A stretch of DNA of 64,000 nt from Dermatemys mawii (Eukaryota; Chordata; Testudines; Dermatemydidae): contig ML677374.1 in NCBI GenBank assembly GCA_007922305.1, positions 7,995,884-8,059,883 on the forward strand. Reading direction: 5' to 3'. Below are positions 35,285 to 47,331 of this stretch, piece after piece; the first letter of the stretch is position 1, and each line of letters starts with the position of its first letter. The notes beneath the pieces were generated by a model. The model worked only from the letters and a program-made list of their open reading frames with translations. It was not told where the DNA came from and did not search any database. A program made the position numbers and the translations under genes.

Positions 35285-36520
35285 GCAGAATAAAATAATA
35301 GAATATCAGGATTGGAAGGGACCTCAGGAGATCATCTAGTCCAACCCCCTGCTCAAAGCAGGACCAATCCCCAACTAAATCATCCCAGCCAGGGCTTTGT
35401 CAAGCCTGACTTTAAAAACCTCTAAGAATGGACATTCTCCCACCTTTCTTGGTAACCCATTCCAGTGCTTCACCACCCTCCTAGGGAAATAGTTTTTCCT
35501 AATATCCAACCTAAAGCTCCCCCACTGCAACTTGAGACTATTACTCCTTGTTCTGTCATCTGCTACCACTGAGAACAGTCTAGATCCATCCTCTTTGGAA
35601 TCCCCTTCAGGTAGTTGAAAGCAGCTATCAAATCCCCCCTCACTCTTCTCTTCTGCAGACTAAACAATCTCAGTTCCATCAGCCTTTTCTCATAAATCAT
35701 ATGCTCCAGCCCCCAAATCATTTTTGTTGTCTTCTGCTGGACTCTTTCCAGTTTTTCCACATCCTTTTTGTAGCGTGGGGCCCAAAACTAGCCACAGTAC
35801 TCCAGATGAGGCCTCACCAATGCCAAATAGAGGGGAATGATCATGTCCCTCGGTCTGCTGGCAATGCTCCTATTTATATAGCCCAAAATGCTGTTTGCCT
35901 TCTTGGCAACAAAAGCACACTGTTGACTCCTATCCAGCTTCTTGTCCACCGTAACCCCTAGGTCCTTTTCTGCAGAACTGCTACCTAGTCACTCGGTCCC
36001 TGGTCTGTAGCAGTGCATGGGAGTCTTCTGTTCTAACAGCAGGACTCTGCACTTGTCCTTGTTGAACCTCATCAGATTTCTTTTGGCCCAATCCTCTAAT
36101 TTCTCTAGGTCCCTCTGTATCCTACCCGTACCCTCCAGCATATCTACCACTCCTCCCAGTTTAGTGTCATCTGCAAACTTGCTGAGGGTGCAGTCCACGC
36201 CATCCTCCAGATCATTAATGAAGATATTGAACAAAACCAGCCCCAGGACCGAGCCTTGGCGCACTGCGCTTGATACCAGCTGCCAACTAGACCCAGAGCC
36301 ATTGATCACTATCCATTGAGCCCGACGATCCAGCCAGTTTTCTATCCACCTTATAGTCCATTCATCCAGACCAAACGTCTGTAACTTGCTGGCAAAAATA
36401 CATTGGGAGACCGTATCAAAAGCTTTGCTAAATTCAAGGAATAACACATCCACTGCTTTCCCCTTATTCACAGAGCCAGTTATCTCATCATAGAAGGCAA
36501 TTAGGTTAATGAATCCAAAG
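35285..36520 (-). mobile_element. 5'-truncated CR1 LINE with broken reverse transcriptase ORF
   Basis: About 1.24 kb of a non-LTR retrotransposon on the minus strand. The frame 36471-35989 encodes the reverse transcriptase palm region with AFDTV, RQGSVLGLVLF and the catalytic FADDTKLGG at ~36177-36151. The C-terminal part continues in other frames (35760-35563 and 35569-35375), so at least one frameshift and stops break the ORF. The 3' UTR at ~35285-35370 is the typical CR1 end (GGAAGGGACCTCAGGAGATC read on the + strand). The full element would be several kb, so the 5' end is missing. The plus-strand frames here are shadows. Confidence 0.93.
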
Positions 36521-36839
36521 GAAATGTTGCTTCATCACAGTTGTGTGACGCGAAAAAATAACAAATCCAAGTCCACTAAAGATAAGAGTAGCAGGAGAGT
36601 GTTTAGTCTGGTGAGAACTTTGATCTTCATGTGGCATGTCACAAGACTAAAATATGTGTGTGGGGTGTGTGTGTTTATATACAAGTGAAATATGTGGATT
36701 CTTTACCCTTTGAGAGACAGAATTACCCAGTCATAAATTCAAAGCAATCTGTCCCCATTCACATCCAAGAGCAAACATTAGCTGACAGACAGACATTTTC
36801 TAACACTTCTGTGATGTTGAGAGGCAATCTGAGCAGGTG

Positions 36840-37030
36840 AACTGGACACTGGGCTGGGAGCCAGGGGAAGCGACGGTCTATGCTTAACTCTGCTACTGAC
36901 TTGATGTGACCTTGGGCAAGTCACTTTGCTTTTCTTTCCACTGTCTCCCTTCATCCATATTGACCGTTAGCTTTTGGGGAAAGAGGTTGTTTGTACAGTG
37001 CTGAGCAAAATGAAGCTGTGATCTCTGTTA
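36840..37030 (+). mobile_element. MIR-like SINE
   Basis: CTGGGAGCCAGGGGAAGCG, CTCTGCTACTGACTTGATGT, GACCTTGGGCAAGTCACTTT, then a tail with TTGTACAGTGCTGAGCAAAA. Confidence 0.75.
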
Positions 37031-37039
37031 AGGCCTCTC

Positions 37040-37765
37040 ACTGTTCCTATATACAACCAGTAATAATGTATAACTGTTGAGCAGTGCAAGGGGCATCTCC
37101 CTCTCTCCATTAACAGTAAAGCCACTGCTTGTGCTGCCCCCATCTTGTTCTGAAAGCTCATCACTTTTCTTCCCTCCTTCCAGAAAACCAGCTGCCAGGA
37201 TTTAATTTCCTTCTTCAACACTGGATCTTCTTCTGCTGTGTATATATCCCACAGGTGCCTTTTGTTGCTATCATTCAGATGGTGAAGAGCAGTGGCGGCT
37301 TTTAGGATGTTACAAGTGCCGTGACAAGTCCAGCACGTGACACCCACCCACTCAGAAAAACGAAACCCAGGCACTGCCATCCCAATTCAGTGAGCTGCTG
37401 AGCCCCTACAAACCCCTCTGTGCTAATGGCCAAAGGGCACACGGTTCTCTAACTGCAATTCCTATCAGGCCTGACCAACTCATTACATCTAACACCTTGC
37501 TTCCATGGTATTTATCCATAAAGCATGCCGTGTAAGAGCTCAGATTAAAGCCAGGATCATGCTGATCATCGATATTGTTGTGAAATGAATGCACTGATCA
37601 TCTTTACAAGGTTATGTCTGAATACTGAAAATATGTCCTTATTGTTTGTATCAAGGCGTTACTCCCCAGCCAAGGGGAAAAACTGATTTCCTGCCGGAGC
37701 TGGTTATCAGTCTGCTGAAAAGTAAATTGAGTCACAATTACCAGTCTGGGCAAATGCAGATGGAG
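37040..37765. other. No recognised feature
   Basis: Includes a 137-codon minus open frame (36967-37380) that begins in ordinary DNA and runs into the SINE above, so it is not credible as a gene. Confidence 0.45.
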
Positions 37766-37769
37766 GACT

Positions 37770-37865
37770 GAGATTAAGGGCTTGTCTACACTTAAAGTGC
37801 CTGCAACTTCACTGCTGTCGTGCTTCAGCGAAGACACTACCTATGCCAATGGGAGGGGCTCTCAG
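37770..37865. mobile_element. Family D-related MITE fragment
   Basis: GGGCTTGTCTACACTTAAAG, CTTCAGCGAAGACACTACC and CCAATGGGAGGGGCTCTC, the left part of the element seen at 45302. Confidence 0.6.
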
Positions 37866-37947
37866 GCAAAATGAAGCAAGTACAGAGACTAATGGGAAAT
37901 GGGTAAGGATGCCATCTGCATGAGTAAAACTCTCCCTGGAGAGACTA

Positions 37948-38030
37948 GGTGGGTGAGGTGATATATTTTACCGGACCAGCTTCTCTTGGTGAGAGAGACC
38001 AGCTCTGGAGCTTACACCGAGCGATTTGCA
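37948..38030 (+). mobile_element. Interspersed repeat G
   Basis: CTAGGTGGGTGAGGTGATAT, TTTACCGGACCAGCTTCTC and TTGGTGAGAGAGACCAG, matching 20758-20850. Confidence 0.6.
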
Positions 38031-38394
38031 ACTGGTTGGTTGCAATGTCACATGCACAACAAAGGAAAGGGACCTTTGGCCTTTGACATTGCCAATGCAT
38101 GTGAATGCTTGTGAGGGTGGAGTGTCTATATTTCTGTGTGTGTGTGTGTGTTATTCAAAATCACTGGTGTACAGCTGTAAAAACAAAGCAGGGGTGTGAA
38201 ACTGGCAGGGGCACAAGGTTTGGTAAACACTTTAGGAGTGGTAGGAAAGAGTTTACGGTAATGCCCATGTGGATACATTGGCCAGTTGGTCACACAGGGT
38301 TCATTTGCCTTGGCTGATGGCCAACATGCCATGGGCCACTCAGGGACCTGCACCTGCCAGGCAAAGAGTTGCCCAGATAACAGCCCCGGACATC

Positions 38395-38697
38395 ATGTTG
38401 AAGGAGATTTAATCTTCCCCACTTTTTCGTCATGTTTTGCCATATTTGCCATTTTTTGAAACTCCAGACCCTGGAATCAAGGGATCTGGGGAGAATCGTA
38501 GCTTTTCTTACCCTCCCCCACAAAAAAGCGTCTGGCCTTCATGACTAAAGAAAAGCTTGAAAATGTGATTCCCTAAAGGCTCCAATTCCAGAACGCAAAT
38601 TAAAAGGACTCAAAATGTGTTCTTATTAAGTTCTTAGTATTTTTTGGGGCAGCCCCGACTCCTGACTTTTGAACACTTAGGTTGGCAATACTGAAAA
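38395..38697 (-). mobile_element. Family B inverted-repeat element, reverse
   Basis: Near-complete copy on the minus strand: AAAGCTTGAAAATGTGATT in the centre and the outer end GGTTGGCAATACTG at 38683-38696. Confidence 0.65.
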
Positions 38698-38699
38698 CT

Positions 38700-40015
38700 A
38701 TTCCTCATGCCATGTGTAATTTCAGTGGGTTTCTGCTTTTACTCCTTGCCTCTGCCAGGCTTCATTTAACTGCACCAGGAGGCTGGGAATGTTTTTTGCA
38801 TTTTTTCCCCCTGCATATTCTAGCAAAAAATTAAATGAAGTTGGTTGGTTGCAGCTCTGTTCTGAACTGTTTGTAAGACTCATGTTCCTCTAGGCCTGCA
38901 GATGAGTTCTTCGTAGTTGGTCCGATATAAGAGATGATATACTACCCCCACTTCTCTCTGTAATCTCCGGAGCCCAACCCCACTATAAGACTACAAATAT
39001 TTCCTCTAGCGGGGCAGAAGTCTGCCTGGGTCAGCAGTGCTCTCTAGTGGTGGCAATATGCCATCATGATTGAAATAAGAGATCCTCTTCTATGGAAACC
39101 GAGGCAGTCACTCTATCCTACACACCCAGATAGTTCTGCCAACGTAGCAAATCACATGATGACAGAGGAAAAAAAGTCAAGAGCGCCGCTTGGTCTACAG
39201 CTGGGGGAGTTGCTGGGAAGAGTGCCAAAAATATAACCCCCAGGGTGAGCAAATATTGGCAATTCTCATAGGGCAGGTGCAGTGATAAAACCTCCAGGGC
39301 TTGTTTACGCTGGTCTCTTGAGTCAGCCACCGTGGCTGGAGGTGGGATGCTTGCAGCAATCACGGAGTCTGACTGCAGATATGATTCGTTTGCTTTAGCA
39401 ATGGGCATCAGTCTGTGTGGGATTTTGCTACCTGTGGAGGGATCACAGCCCGGAACCAGAGGGTGTACCATTATTGTAAGACTCTAGCTCTTTCCCAGAT
39501 ACATCCTCTCCCATCTCCATAGGTCCCCCTCTGAGCTCCCTTCCCCCAGACTAGGGTTGAATTAAGCCCCATGTGGTCTGCTGTTTTGGGAATTTGGAAG
39601 AGGCAGGAGAAAATATGCATTATACCCAGCTCTTTGGCTCTGACTGATGCTCTTTGGCCAGCTGGTGAGTCATGGGAGCACTATGTTGGCCTGAGAGTGA
39701 CAGGAGAGTCTCTGGCCACTGGAATTTCTCCAGACCGACTTCCCTTAAAGTTGCTGAGAAATTGACATCTGCCAAGGATATTTTCCTGGACCTGTAAACA
39801 ATCACACTGTTGTTTAGCCCGGCTTTACTGGAAGATCCCTATTGCTGGAATGTGACAGAAGGGCCCCAATCAAAGCCACTTGTTTAAATAACTTCTGGAA
39901 AAGAACAATCTGGGTTCTGGCCTAAGAGGGGAAATTCTGTCCTTCAAGCAGGCATTTAGAAATCACTTTTTAAAATCAAGTTTTAGTGACAAATGCATGC
40001 CTTCACTTTCTCATT
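38700..40015. other. No recognised feature
   Basis: Intergenic DNA. The 117-codon minus frame at 39118-39471 has no recognisable domain. Confidence 0.45.
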
Positions 40016-40016
40016 C

Positions 40017-40026
40017 TCTTTCTCTG

Positions 40027-40060
<34 letters not shown>
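40017..40060 (+). repeat. CT/CA compound microsatellite
   Basis: A TCTCTC run followed directly by an ACACAC run, which merges into the left target duplication of the next element. Confidence 0.9.
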
Positions 40061-40068
40061 CCCACCAG

Positions 40069-40205
40069 GGTGTGCATCTGACGAAGTGGGTATTAGCTCA
40101 CGAAAGCTCATGCTCTGAAAAAATTTCAGTTAGTCTTTAAGGTGCCACAGGACTCTTTGTCACTTCTGCAATTCCAGACTAACACGGCTACCCCTCTGAT
40201 TCTTG
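40069..40205 (+). mobile_element. Short retroposon H with perfect 12-bp target duplication
   Basis: A 137-bp segment containing GACGAAGTGGGTATTAGCTC, ACGAAAGCTCATGCTCTG and CAGACTAACACGGCTACCCC. Flanked by identical ACACCCCACCAG at 40057-40068 and 40206-40217. The phrases are abundant in turtle DNA in my memory; I cannot name the parent element. A related piece is at ~42138-42165. Confidence 0.8.
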
Positions 40206-40429
40206 ACACCCCACCAGATGTCAGAAATCACCACAAGGGCCAATTTACAACCTTCCAACTTTGTAACAATTGCGTTCCACTTTCACAGACCAAGAACATT
40301 TTGTTGCAGAGTCGGAAGGGGGATGGGTGTGGGAGAATTGTTGCAATTTCTGCTCATCTTATTACCCTGCCTTGTTCACTCTCCCTGTTTTGAACCTTTC
40401 AGATCACATCTTTCCCTGTGCTGCACTGA

Positions 40430-41600
40430 GCATTTGCCCGAGATCATACTGTAAATCTTATATTTAGGACACAAGACTGAGAGGATGGTGTAAAGTTAGA
40501 CTCCATATTCTTTATGGAAATATGTTTCTGATATGAATATGGCATAACTGCTAGATTTGATGCAAGATGGGTCTTGTAAGATATCATTGGAAAAGTTATA
40601 ACTTACTGACTGTGATTATCCAATGTGTATGCATGTATCATTCATTTCTGTATATGGAGTTAGGAATATTAACTATATAACAGTTAAAACTGTGTTTTCA
40701 CCTGGGTCACGCCCAGCAGACAGTAGGCAAAGAGCCCGGATAAGCCATGAAGGAGAACAAAAGAACTTTGAAAATGCTAATCTCATTCCTTCCTGAGACG
40801 TTTACTGGGATGTTGCTTTGACACTACAAGGTCGGTTGATAATGTCACCTGATACTAAACACCAACTTGGACTTCTAGTGATTTTCCATCAAAAGGAAGG
40901 GAAGGTCAAGACAGGGAAATAAAAGGCTTCCTCCGTATGTAAATTCTATTTAAGGCTGGGGAGTAAATTGATCTTGGTTCACACTTCAAGGAATCCCCAC
41001 CCAGGATGACTGCTGGAAACACTTAAGGAATAAGGACAAAGGGAAAGGGGAGGAGTACTAAACACAGGCTGGAAAAGGGATCTGGTCTGTGAATAAGATA
41101 CCTGAAGATTTAAGCTTCAAGCGGGGTAACTAACCTGCAACCCGCTCAAAATCAACATTTAGGGTGAGAAATTACTACTTGCAACCAGTTTCTGTAAGAT
41201 CTTAAGCTTAGTATGTATGTTTTGTTTTATTTGCTTAGTAATGTGCTTTGTTCTGTTTACTATCCCTTATCACTTAACATTTACCTTTTGTAGTTGATAA
41301 ACTTGGTTTTTGTTTATAACATAACCCAGTTTGTACCATTCATATCTGGGGTGGTGGTGGTTGGAAAGAAGCTGGGCATCTGGCTCTCCACATTGAGGGA
41401 GAGGGCGATATTGATGAGCTTGTGCTATGCAGACTTTTCTATACAGCACAAGACAATATTTTGGGTTCACTCCCCAAAGGGGGTGTGCACGTGAGTGGTG
41501 GGTGAATTTCAGAGTTGGCTTCAGTCTGTCTGCAGCTTGGTGTGGCCTTGTATATGTGTGTGCGGGGGCAGGGGGAGGGTTTCAACCTGTCACAGATGGA
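40430..41600 (+). mobile_element. Large unclassified interspersed element, LTR-like
   Basis: About 1.15 kb without coding capacity. It contains TAAGCCATGAAGGAGAACAA, CTTTGACACTACAAGGTC, CTTTGTTCTGTTTACTATCC and TAGTTGATAAACTTGG. This order matches a repeat I remember from turtle genomes. Ends and target duplication were not identified, so the class (LTR or other) is open. Confidence 0.45.
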
Positions 41601-41604
41601 AAAT

Positions 41605-41700
41605 TGGATTAAGTTCCCAGTTCTGCTTTCATGTTGGACAAGCCATTTAATTTTTCATTGCCTCAGTTTCTACTGGGAATAATGCTCCACTACCTTACAC
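41605..41700 (+). mobile_element. MIR-like SINE fragment
   Basis: CCAGTTCTGCTTTCATG, TGGACAAGCCATTTAATTT and CATTGCCTCAGTTTCTACTG match the 3' half of MIR. Confidence 0.55.
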
Positions 41701-42003
41701 GGTGCTGCCAATTCCACATGTTCAAAAATCCTAAGTCAAGACCCAACATAGCACAAGTTTGTCTTTAAAATAATGGGATTTTTAAAATAAAAAAAATGGG
41801 TTTCTTTTTATTTGCTGCCTGTTTTTTAGCCTTTTCTGGTCATATTTGCAAGCTTTCCCCCACTGCAATCATGAAAGCTGGAAACGTACCTTTGTTTTCT
41901 AAATGAAAGCTGAGATTCTCACACCATCACCTGACTCCGGGAGCTGGGTTTTAAAGTAAAACACCAAATATCACAAGAGTGATAATAAAACTGCAAGAGC
42001 TGG
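41701..42003 (+). mobile_element. Family B inverted-repeat element
   Basis: GGTGCTGCCAATTCCACATG at the left; GTTTTTTAGCCTTTTCTGG, TGAAAGCTGAGATTCTCACA and GACTCCGGGAGCTGGG inside; the right end near ATAAAACTGCAAGAGC. Confidence 0.7.
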
Positions 42004-42223
42004 TACCAATTCATTGTTGAGGGGTGGAGATACTGTGATGATGGATGCCTGGTCCCTTCACCCAGCACCTCTCCTATCCCCCCCACAGTGCACCTATCCC
42101 CATAGATATCCCTGCTGACACAACCCCTTAGTTGAGTACATCCAACAAAGTGGGTATTGGTCCACAAAACTGCAAGAGCTGGTACCAATTCATTGTTGAG
42201 GGGTGGAGATACTGTGATGACGG
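41987..42223 (+). repeat. 58-bp direct repeat, 179 bp apart
   Basis: 41987-42044 and 42166-42223 differ at one base (T/C). Each starts AAAACTGCAAGAGCTGG and ends GATGATGGA or GATGACGGA. The first copy overlaps the right end of the family B element. The interval holds TACATCCAACAAAGTGGGTA, a repeat H piece. Confidence 0.9.
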
Positions 42224-42229
42224 AGGCCA

Positions 42230-44890
42230 CATAACTTATTTAGTGTTGCAGGCATCAGCACTATTTCTGCCATGACAGTAACGTCATAGCAGCAGTTCCA
42301 GGAATAGAATTTTTGCTACTCGTGTGGAGCACATTGGGACTTGGATGTTTATACCACAACTTGAAAAATTTCTCTGTGACAAGGTGGTTGGAATTTGGCA
42401 AGGTCAATGGAGTAAAGATCTCTGCTCCTACCAAAAAAGGCCATGAGATCTTCAGCAACTATGAATGGGTTTTTTTGGCTCTGATCAGAAGGATGACAAG
42501 CAGGATTCTGAGCTGATGTATATCCAGAGTGAAGTCAGTTGGGATCAGAATCTGGCTAATGACCTCTAGCAGCATAGGGAACCCATAACACCATGGAAGA
42601 GAGAAGAACATCACCTTCTGGATCACCAACAGCACAACCCCTTAACCCTTGGGTTCCTTGGTGGTCTCCCAGTTCCAGTACTGTGCTAAGCCAGCCTAGC
42701 TTTGCTTGTGAGAGGTCACAGGTGACCAGCACAAGGCATACGGCTGCAACCCTCTTATAAACCGAGCAGCAAGGATATTATGGGATTATTAGGAGGATTA
42801 TTTATTTCATATGTGGCAGCCGGCATGGGGATAGCTCTTGGCAAAACAGATGAAGATGAAATTGTTCCCATGAGGACCTGGTAAGACAAGAACAAAAGGA
42901 GAGGACAGCTTGGGGAAGGAGGGTGTGAGATGGAGTCACGTGGGAGACTGGCAGCCTAAGTGTTACAATTTAATTGTTAACTGCAATTTTCATAAATGGA
43001 CCCCAGGCCAGATCCTCAGAGGATGGAGCCACATTGGCTTAGGCCAGCAGGCCCATCATTTATCGTTTAGCGCCTCCTTGAGGATGTGGGTTTTGAGAGG
43101 GAACATGAACACCTGGAGCCCAGGATCAGGAAGGACATGCCTGGCATAAGGGGAAGTGTGAACTGCAGTCACAGCCTCAGAGGTCCCACCCACATTTAAA
43201 CAAAACCCCATTTAGCAAGGTTAGAAGGGGGTGGAAACCAGCTGCGGGTAGTAACCATGGTCCTGCTGGCCTCTCCCTCTTCATTGTTTCCTCTTGCTGT
43301 GTTAAGGCTACTTCACCATTGTCCTTGGCGGCAGGACCCGTCTCTTTTCACTGTCCCTATGGCTCTAGTGATCATCTGAAGATGTGGAGCGGAACCTGAA
43401 CAGAAGGATCAGGACAGGGAAAGATTCCTAGAGTAACCATTTTGGATTTAGGGTGGGTGAGCGAGTGTCGGACTTGCACCCCTGGAGACAGAGCAGTAGT
43501 ACAAGCTTCCTCTGTCAGGCAGCCGTCACCAAGCAGGGAGAGAGTATTTGAGTTTCCCCGCTCAGCTAGGGCATGAGTATCCACAGATAAATATTCAGGG
43601 TAACTCAGGAAGCCAGTGGAATGACAGCACTAGAACTGGTATGAGGGGAAGCCTGGCCCCCATCTCTGAGAATGGTGCCAGCTGTGATTGGAGAGTGACA
43701 CATCTGATCTGAGATTAACTCATTTCACACCCAGCTACTGAGGAAGCCTCCATCTGGTTGTCAGCCTTAAGTGACTTCAAAACACTGACCCAGGGCAGAA
43801 GGTTCTGCAATTCCCTTCCTCTGATCTCTCGACAATGTTTGTCCTTAAGGAGCAGTTCCCATCAACAGCAATACTGCTACAGAACTGACTTGGTGGAGAA
43901 CTGTGTCCAGAGCTGAAGGCAAGGATGCACAATGGAAGTCAAGGTCAGTTTTTATTGGCAGCAGAGCCTTTGGGGAAAGTGGAATATTGCTCTTAGAACA
44001 GGCTTTGTAGGACAGTAGAAGGGTATAAGAACAACAATTTTAAAATAGCGGCTTCAAAAAAAATCAGTTTGCTTTCACAACAGGAAATAAAGAGGGAAAA
44101 ATATGAAGGTAAGTGTTTCAAAAGAGAACACGTTACAGCATGGGATTTCCAGAGATAAGAGCAAAAAACAATGAAATGGCCACCTGAAAAAATAGTTCAG
44201 CAGGAGGAGAAAATGACTAACCCAAGAGATTGTTATTACATACTGTGGATAAAGAGAGGAACCGCCTCACAACTGTTTACCTTAATACCTCTGCTATTGC
44301 TGGGATGGGATGGCTCAGGGAGAGGTGAGGGGTTATGCATGAAGGGTCAGGGTTTTATGTAGTTCAGCCTGGTTTCTAATGTCCATGGAGCAGGCTGGCT
44401 TGCCCCTTAAGGGCTAGAGGCCTGGTGCAGCTGGCCCTGGTTACTGAGGAGGCACACCTGAGCAAGGATCAGTTGATTCCCCTGTGCAGAGCATCAGGAA
44501 TGCTCAAGGTGACCAGAGTAAAGCATAGAAGAGGCTCCGGCACAGAAACCTGGGACTTGGAAGTAAGAGAGCAGGCAGGAAAGGCCTCGGCATGGGGGCG
44601 AACAGGGAGACTTGAGAGCTTTTATTTTTAATATTTGTTAATTTCATAAAGCAGGGCCTCAGAAGGGCTGTGAATGGGCAATGGGGTTTGTGAGTTATTG
44701 AAGATGTCCCTTAGAGGGGGAAACCAAGGTAGAGGCCATACTATGACAGTCCAGATCTGCCTTCTCCCCAGTGATGCTGAGGATTAAACAGATACTGACA
44801 ACAGATGTGCACCTAGCGTACTCAGATATCTGCTTAGCATCTGATCAGTGTTGTTTCCATGTGCTCCTCCTATTTTTTGTGTCCTGTTGA
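42230..44890. other. No recognised gene
   Basis: 2.6 kb of intergenic DNA. Short open frames only, no domain or splice pattern recognised. Confidence 0.45.
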
Positions 44891-44894
44891 GCCT

Positions 44895-45010
44895 TGTCTT
44901 AGTAAGCTCTTTGGGGCAGGGACTGTCCCTTTGTTCTGTGTTTGTACAGCGCCGAGCATAATGGGGTCCTGGTCCATGATTGAGGCTTCTAGGTGCTACC
45001 ACAATAAAAT
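44895..45010 (+). mobile_element. SINE tail (MIR-like)
   Basis: AGTAAGCTCTTTGGGGCAGG, TTGTTCTGTGTTTGTACAGC, ATAATGGGGTCCTGGTCC and TAGGTGCTACCACAATAAA. One of the clearest copies in the window. Confidence 0.75.
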
Positions 45011-45084
45011 TAACTTCACGGTGAAAATACAGCCAATAAGCCAGGGAACTAGATGGCTCAGGTGTAACGGGGCCATCTGAGAGA

Positions 45085-45290
45085 TGCTCGACACTGAAAA
45101 GTTAGATTGACCCAGCTACATCATTCAGGGGTAGTTAATTCCACCTCACTGGTGTAGCCAGCAAAAAGTCGATGGAGAAATTCCTCCATCGACAGAGCTA
45201 TCCCCTCTTGAGGAGGTGGATTAACATCAGCAATGGGAGAACCGCTCCTGTCACTGTGATGAATATCTACGCTGAAGCGCCTCCAGGCAG
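45085..45290. mobile_element. Family D-related MITE
   Basis: GACCCAGCTACATCATTCAG, TTCCTCCATCGACAGAGC, CTCTTGAGGAGGTGGATTAA and GAATATCTACGCTGAAGC. Confidence 0.55.
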
Positions 45291-45301
45291 AGACTCTGGG
45301 G

Positions 45302-45522
45302 GCTCGTCTACACTTAAAACACTGCAGCGGCACAGCTGTGTCATTGCTTCAGTGTAAATGGAACCTACGGAGAGGGGAGGGGTTCTCCCATTGGCATAGG
45401 TGCTCCACCTTCCTCAGCTACATGAGGACTTAGGTGAACTACACAGTTCAGGTGTGTGGATTTTTCACACCCCGACCAATATAGCTCAACCAACCTCTTT
45501 TTCTAGTGCAGACCAGGCCTTA
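45302..45522. mobile_element. Family D-related MITE
   Basis: GCTCGTCTACACTTAAAAC at the left and CTAGTGCAGACCAGGCCT at the right. GGTTCTCCCATTGGCATAGG and TTTTTCACACCCCGACCAAT inside. Confidence 0.65.
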
Positions 45523-45529
45523 GGCTCCA

Positions 45530-47080
45530 AATACATGCCAGGGTAGGTAGCGCTCAACATTTTGTGCTGTCGGATGGTGGTTCAATCTTGCAGGAAGTGT
45601 GGAGAATTAACGTATTGCTAAAGCTGGCCTCTTTATGCCAAGTTGGAGGGGTACTGCCAACGCAGTGTGTGTGAGAAGCTTGTGGTGCTGCTGCCCATGC
45701 TGTAACCTTTCTGTACAGGAAAAAATACCTATCACTTTCACTGAGCTCCAGGCACCAATGGAAAGGCCTCTCATGTACACCACTGTGACACCAATGTCTT
45801 GATTTACACATGCATAACTGAGTTCGGGCCCTTTAGTTCCACTTTATGCATGGGATAACTGAAGCACAGGAAAAGATTCAAAGGCTGCACCTTGAATTAG
45901 AGAGAATGATAGTCATGCGCTGATGGGGTAGAGGGAATCCAGAAAATAAGACATGCAGCACAATAAAGAGCTAAATATTCCCTTCTCCCTCCGCCCCAAT
46001 CAATTTTCCTTTAAGGAGGTGGCTGCCCTCACCCACTCGGAACAGGAGTGTGTTAAATGACTCTAATGAAATAACTGTCTCCTGACAGGATTAAGTTTTT
46101 TCATTTCCTGCAATTGTCTGCCATTCCTGTTTGGGGAGCATTTGTGCTCCCACAATGCTGCCCTGCAACCAAGTGTATCAGTGACTCACTTCCTCTCCCA
46201 GCAGAGGCATTGCCCTCTGGAATGGCTATCCTTCAGTCACACACTGCATTAACCTTCCCTCCAATTCAGCCCTCCACACCCCACTCGGCTCAGCCGGCTG
46301 TAGAGGGCACCAGAGCATCAGCAAGAATTTTCAACAGCCCCAAAGCGGAGTTCTTTCCTCCCTTGAAACAGTGTAACACAGGCTCCGGGATGTCTCATGC
46401 CAGGGAATGGTTTGGGGGGGTACCTTGAACTATATTCTGAGACCATGTGGCAATGCTGATTTTGTGCTGGGAGGTTGTGGTACCACTTAACAAAGATCGT
46501 GCCACTATGCTGTGGAAGAGCAGAGGGGGATTAGTAGCCTTCCCCAGGGACAGTCGGAGATGCCACTACAAACCTAATAATAACGAGGAATGCATTTATA
46601 CCAGCTAATTATTTCTCATGTTAGAATGCTGGGAGAAGATGCAGACTCAAACAATGTGGCTGGGTAGCTGGCTGCATGATATTTTGCCACTTCAGGACGT
46701 CTGTGTATGTATATCTAGTAGCATCACCCAACAGTCCTACAAGTGAGCAGACAAAGCTTACATTACTGCATGTGGTCTCTGGCCTTTGTTTCTCTGTAGG
46801 AAAACTGGCCCCGTGTTCCTGTCAGTGCTATCAGTGTGGACTACGCTTTGAGGCGTGCACTGTTTGTTTCAATGGCATAGCGATAGCAACAGCAGCAGAG
46901 TGTGGGAGGGCTAACATAATGTGCATATTTATTATTTCTTTAGATTTAAAAATAGCAATAAACAAAAGCTCCACAAAAAGCTCACAGCAGCCTAACAACT
47001 GAGCTGGGGTAAAAATTCCAAAGCAATTTAAGAGCCTATGAGGTCCCACTCATTTTCAGTAAGACTGACGCGTACTCAAG
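45530..47080. other. No recognised gene
   Basis: Intergenic DNA with a possible reversed MIR piece at ~45830-45905. The open frames at 46114-46428 and 46676-47002 have no recognisable domain. Confidence 0.45.
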
Positions 47081-47084
47081 AAAA

Positions 47085-47325
47085 GGTTTGCAATTATAGC
47101 TGTGTTGGCTAGCCTTCCTAGACACAGCTCATACCAGCAAAAGAGTGCTTTTAGCAGCTTCATGTATATTAGCTCCCACATGAAATAAGCGGTGCTATAA
47201 AAAGCACCCTTGCCTAGACTAGGTCTTTTGCTGGTATGAAAAAAAATTACATCCATAAGCAATCTTACTAGACTGACAAAAGTTTTAAGTGTAGACCTGG
47301 GCTGACTTTTGATACTGGGACTTAG
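47085..47325. mobile_element. Family D MITE-like element
   Basis: TATAGCTGTGTTGGCTAG, AGCTCATACCAGCAAAAGAG, TTGCTGGTATGAAAAAAAAT and AGTTTTAAGTGTAGACCTGG. Confidence 0.6.
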
Positions 47326-47331
47326 GCTCAT

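Noticed and set aside
36017..36319. 100-codon plus-strand open frame
   Set aside because: It is antisense to the CR1 reverse transcriptase region and follows its composition.
46114..47002. Two adjacent ~105-codon plus open frames as a gene
   Set aside because: No domain, no homologous feel, and no splice or promoter context; the lengths are within chance for this much DNA.
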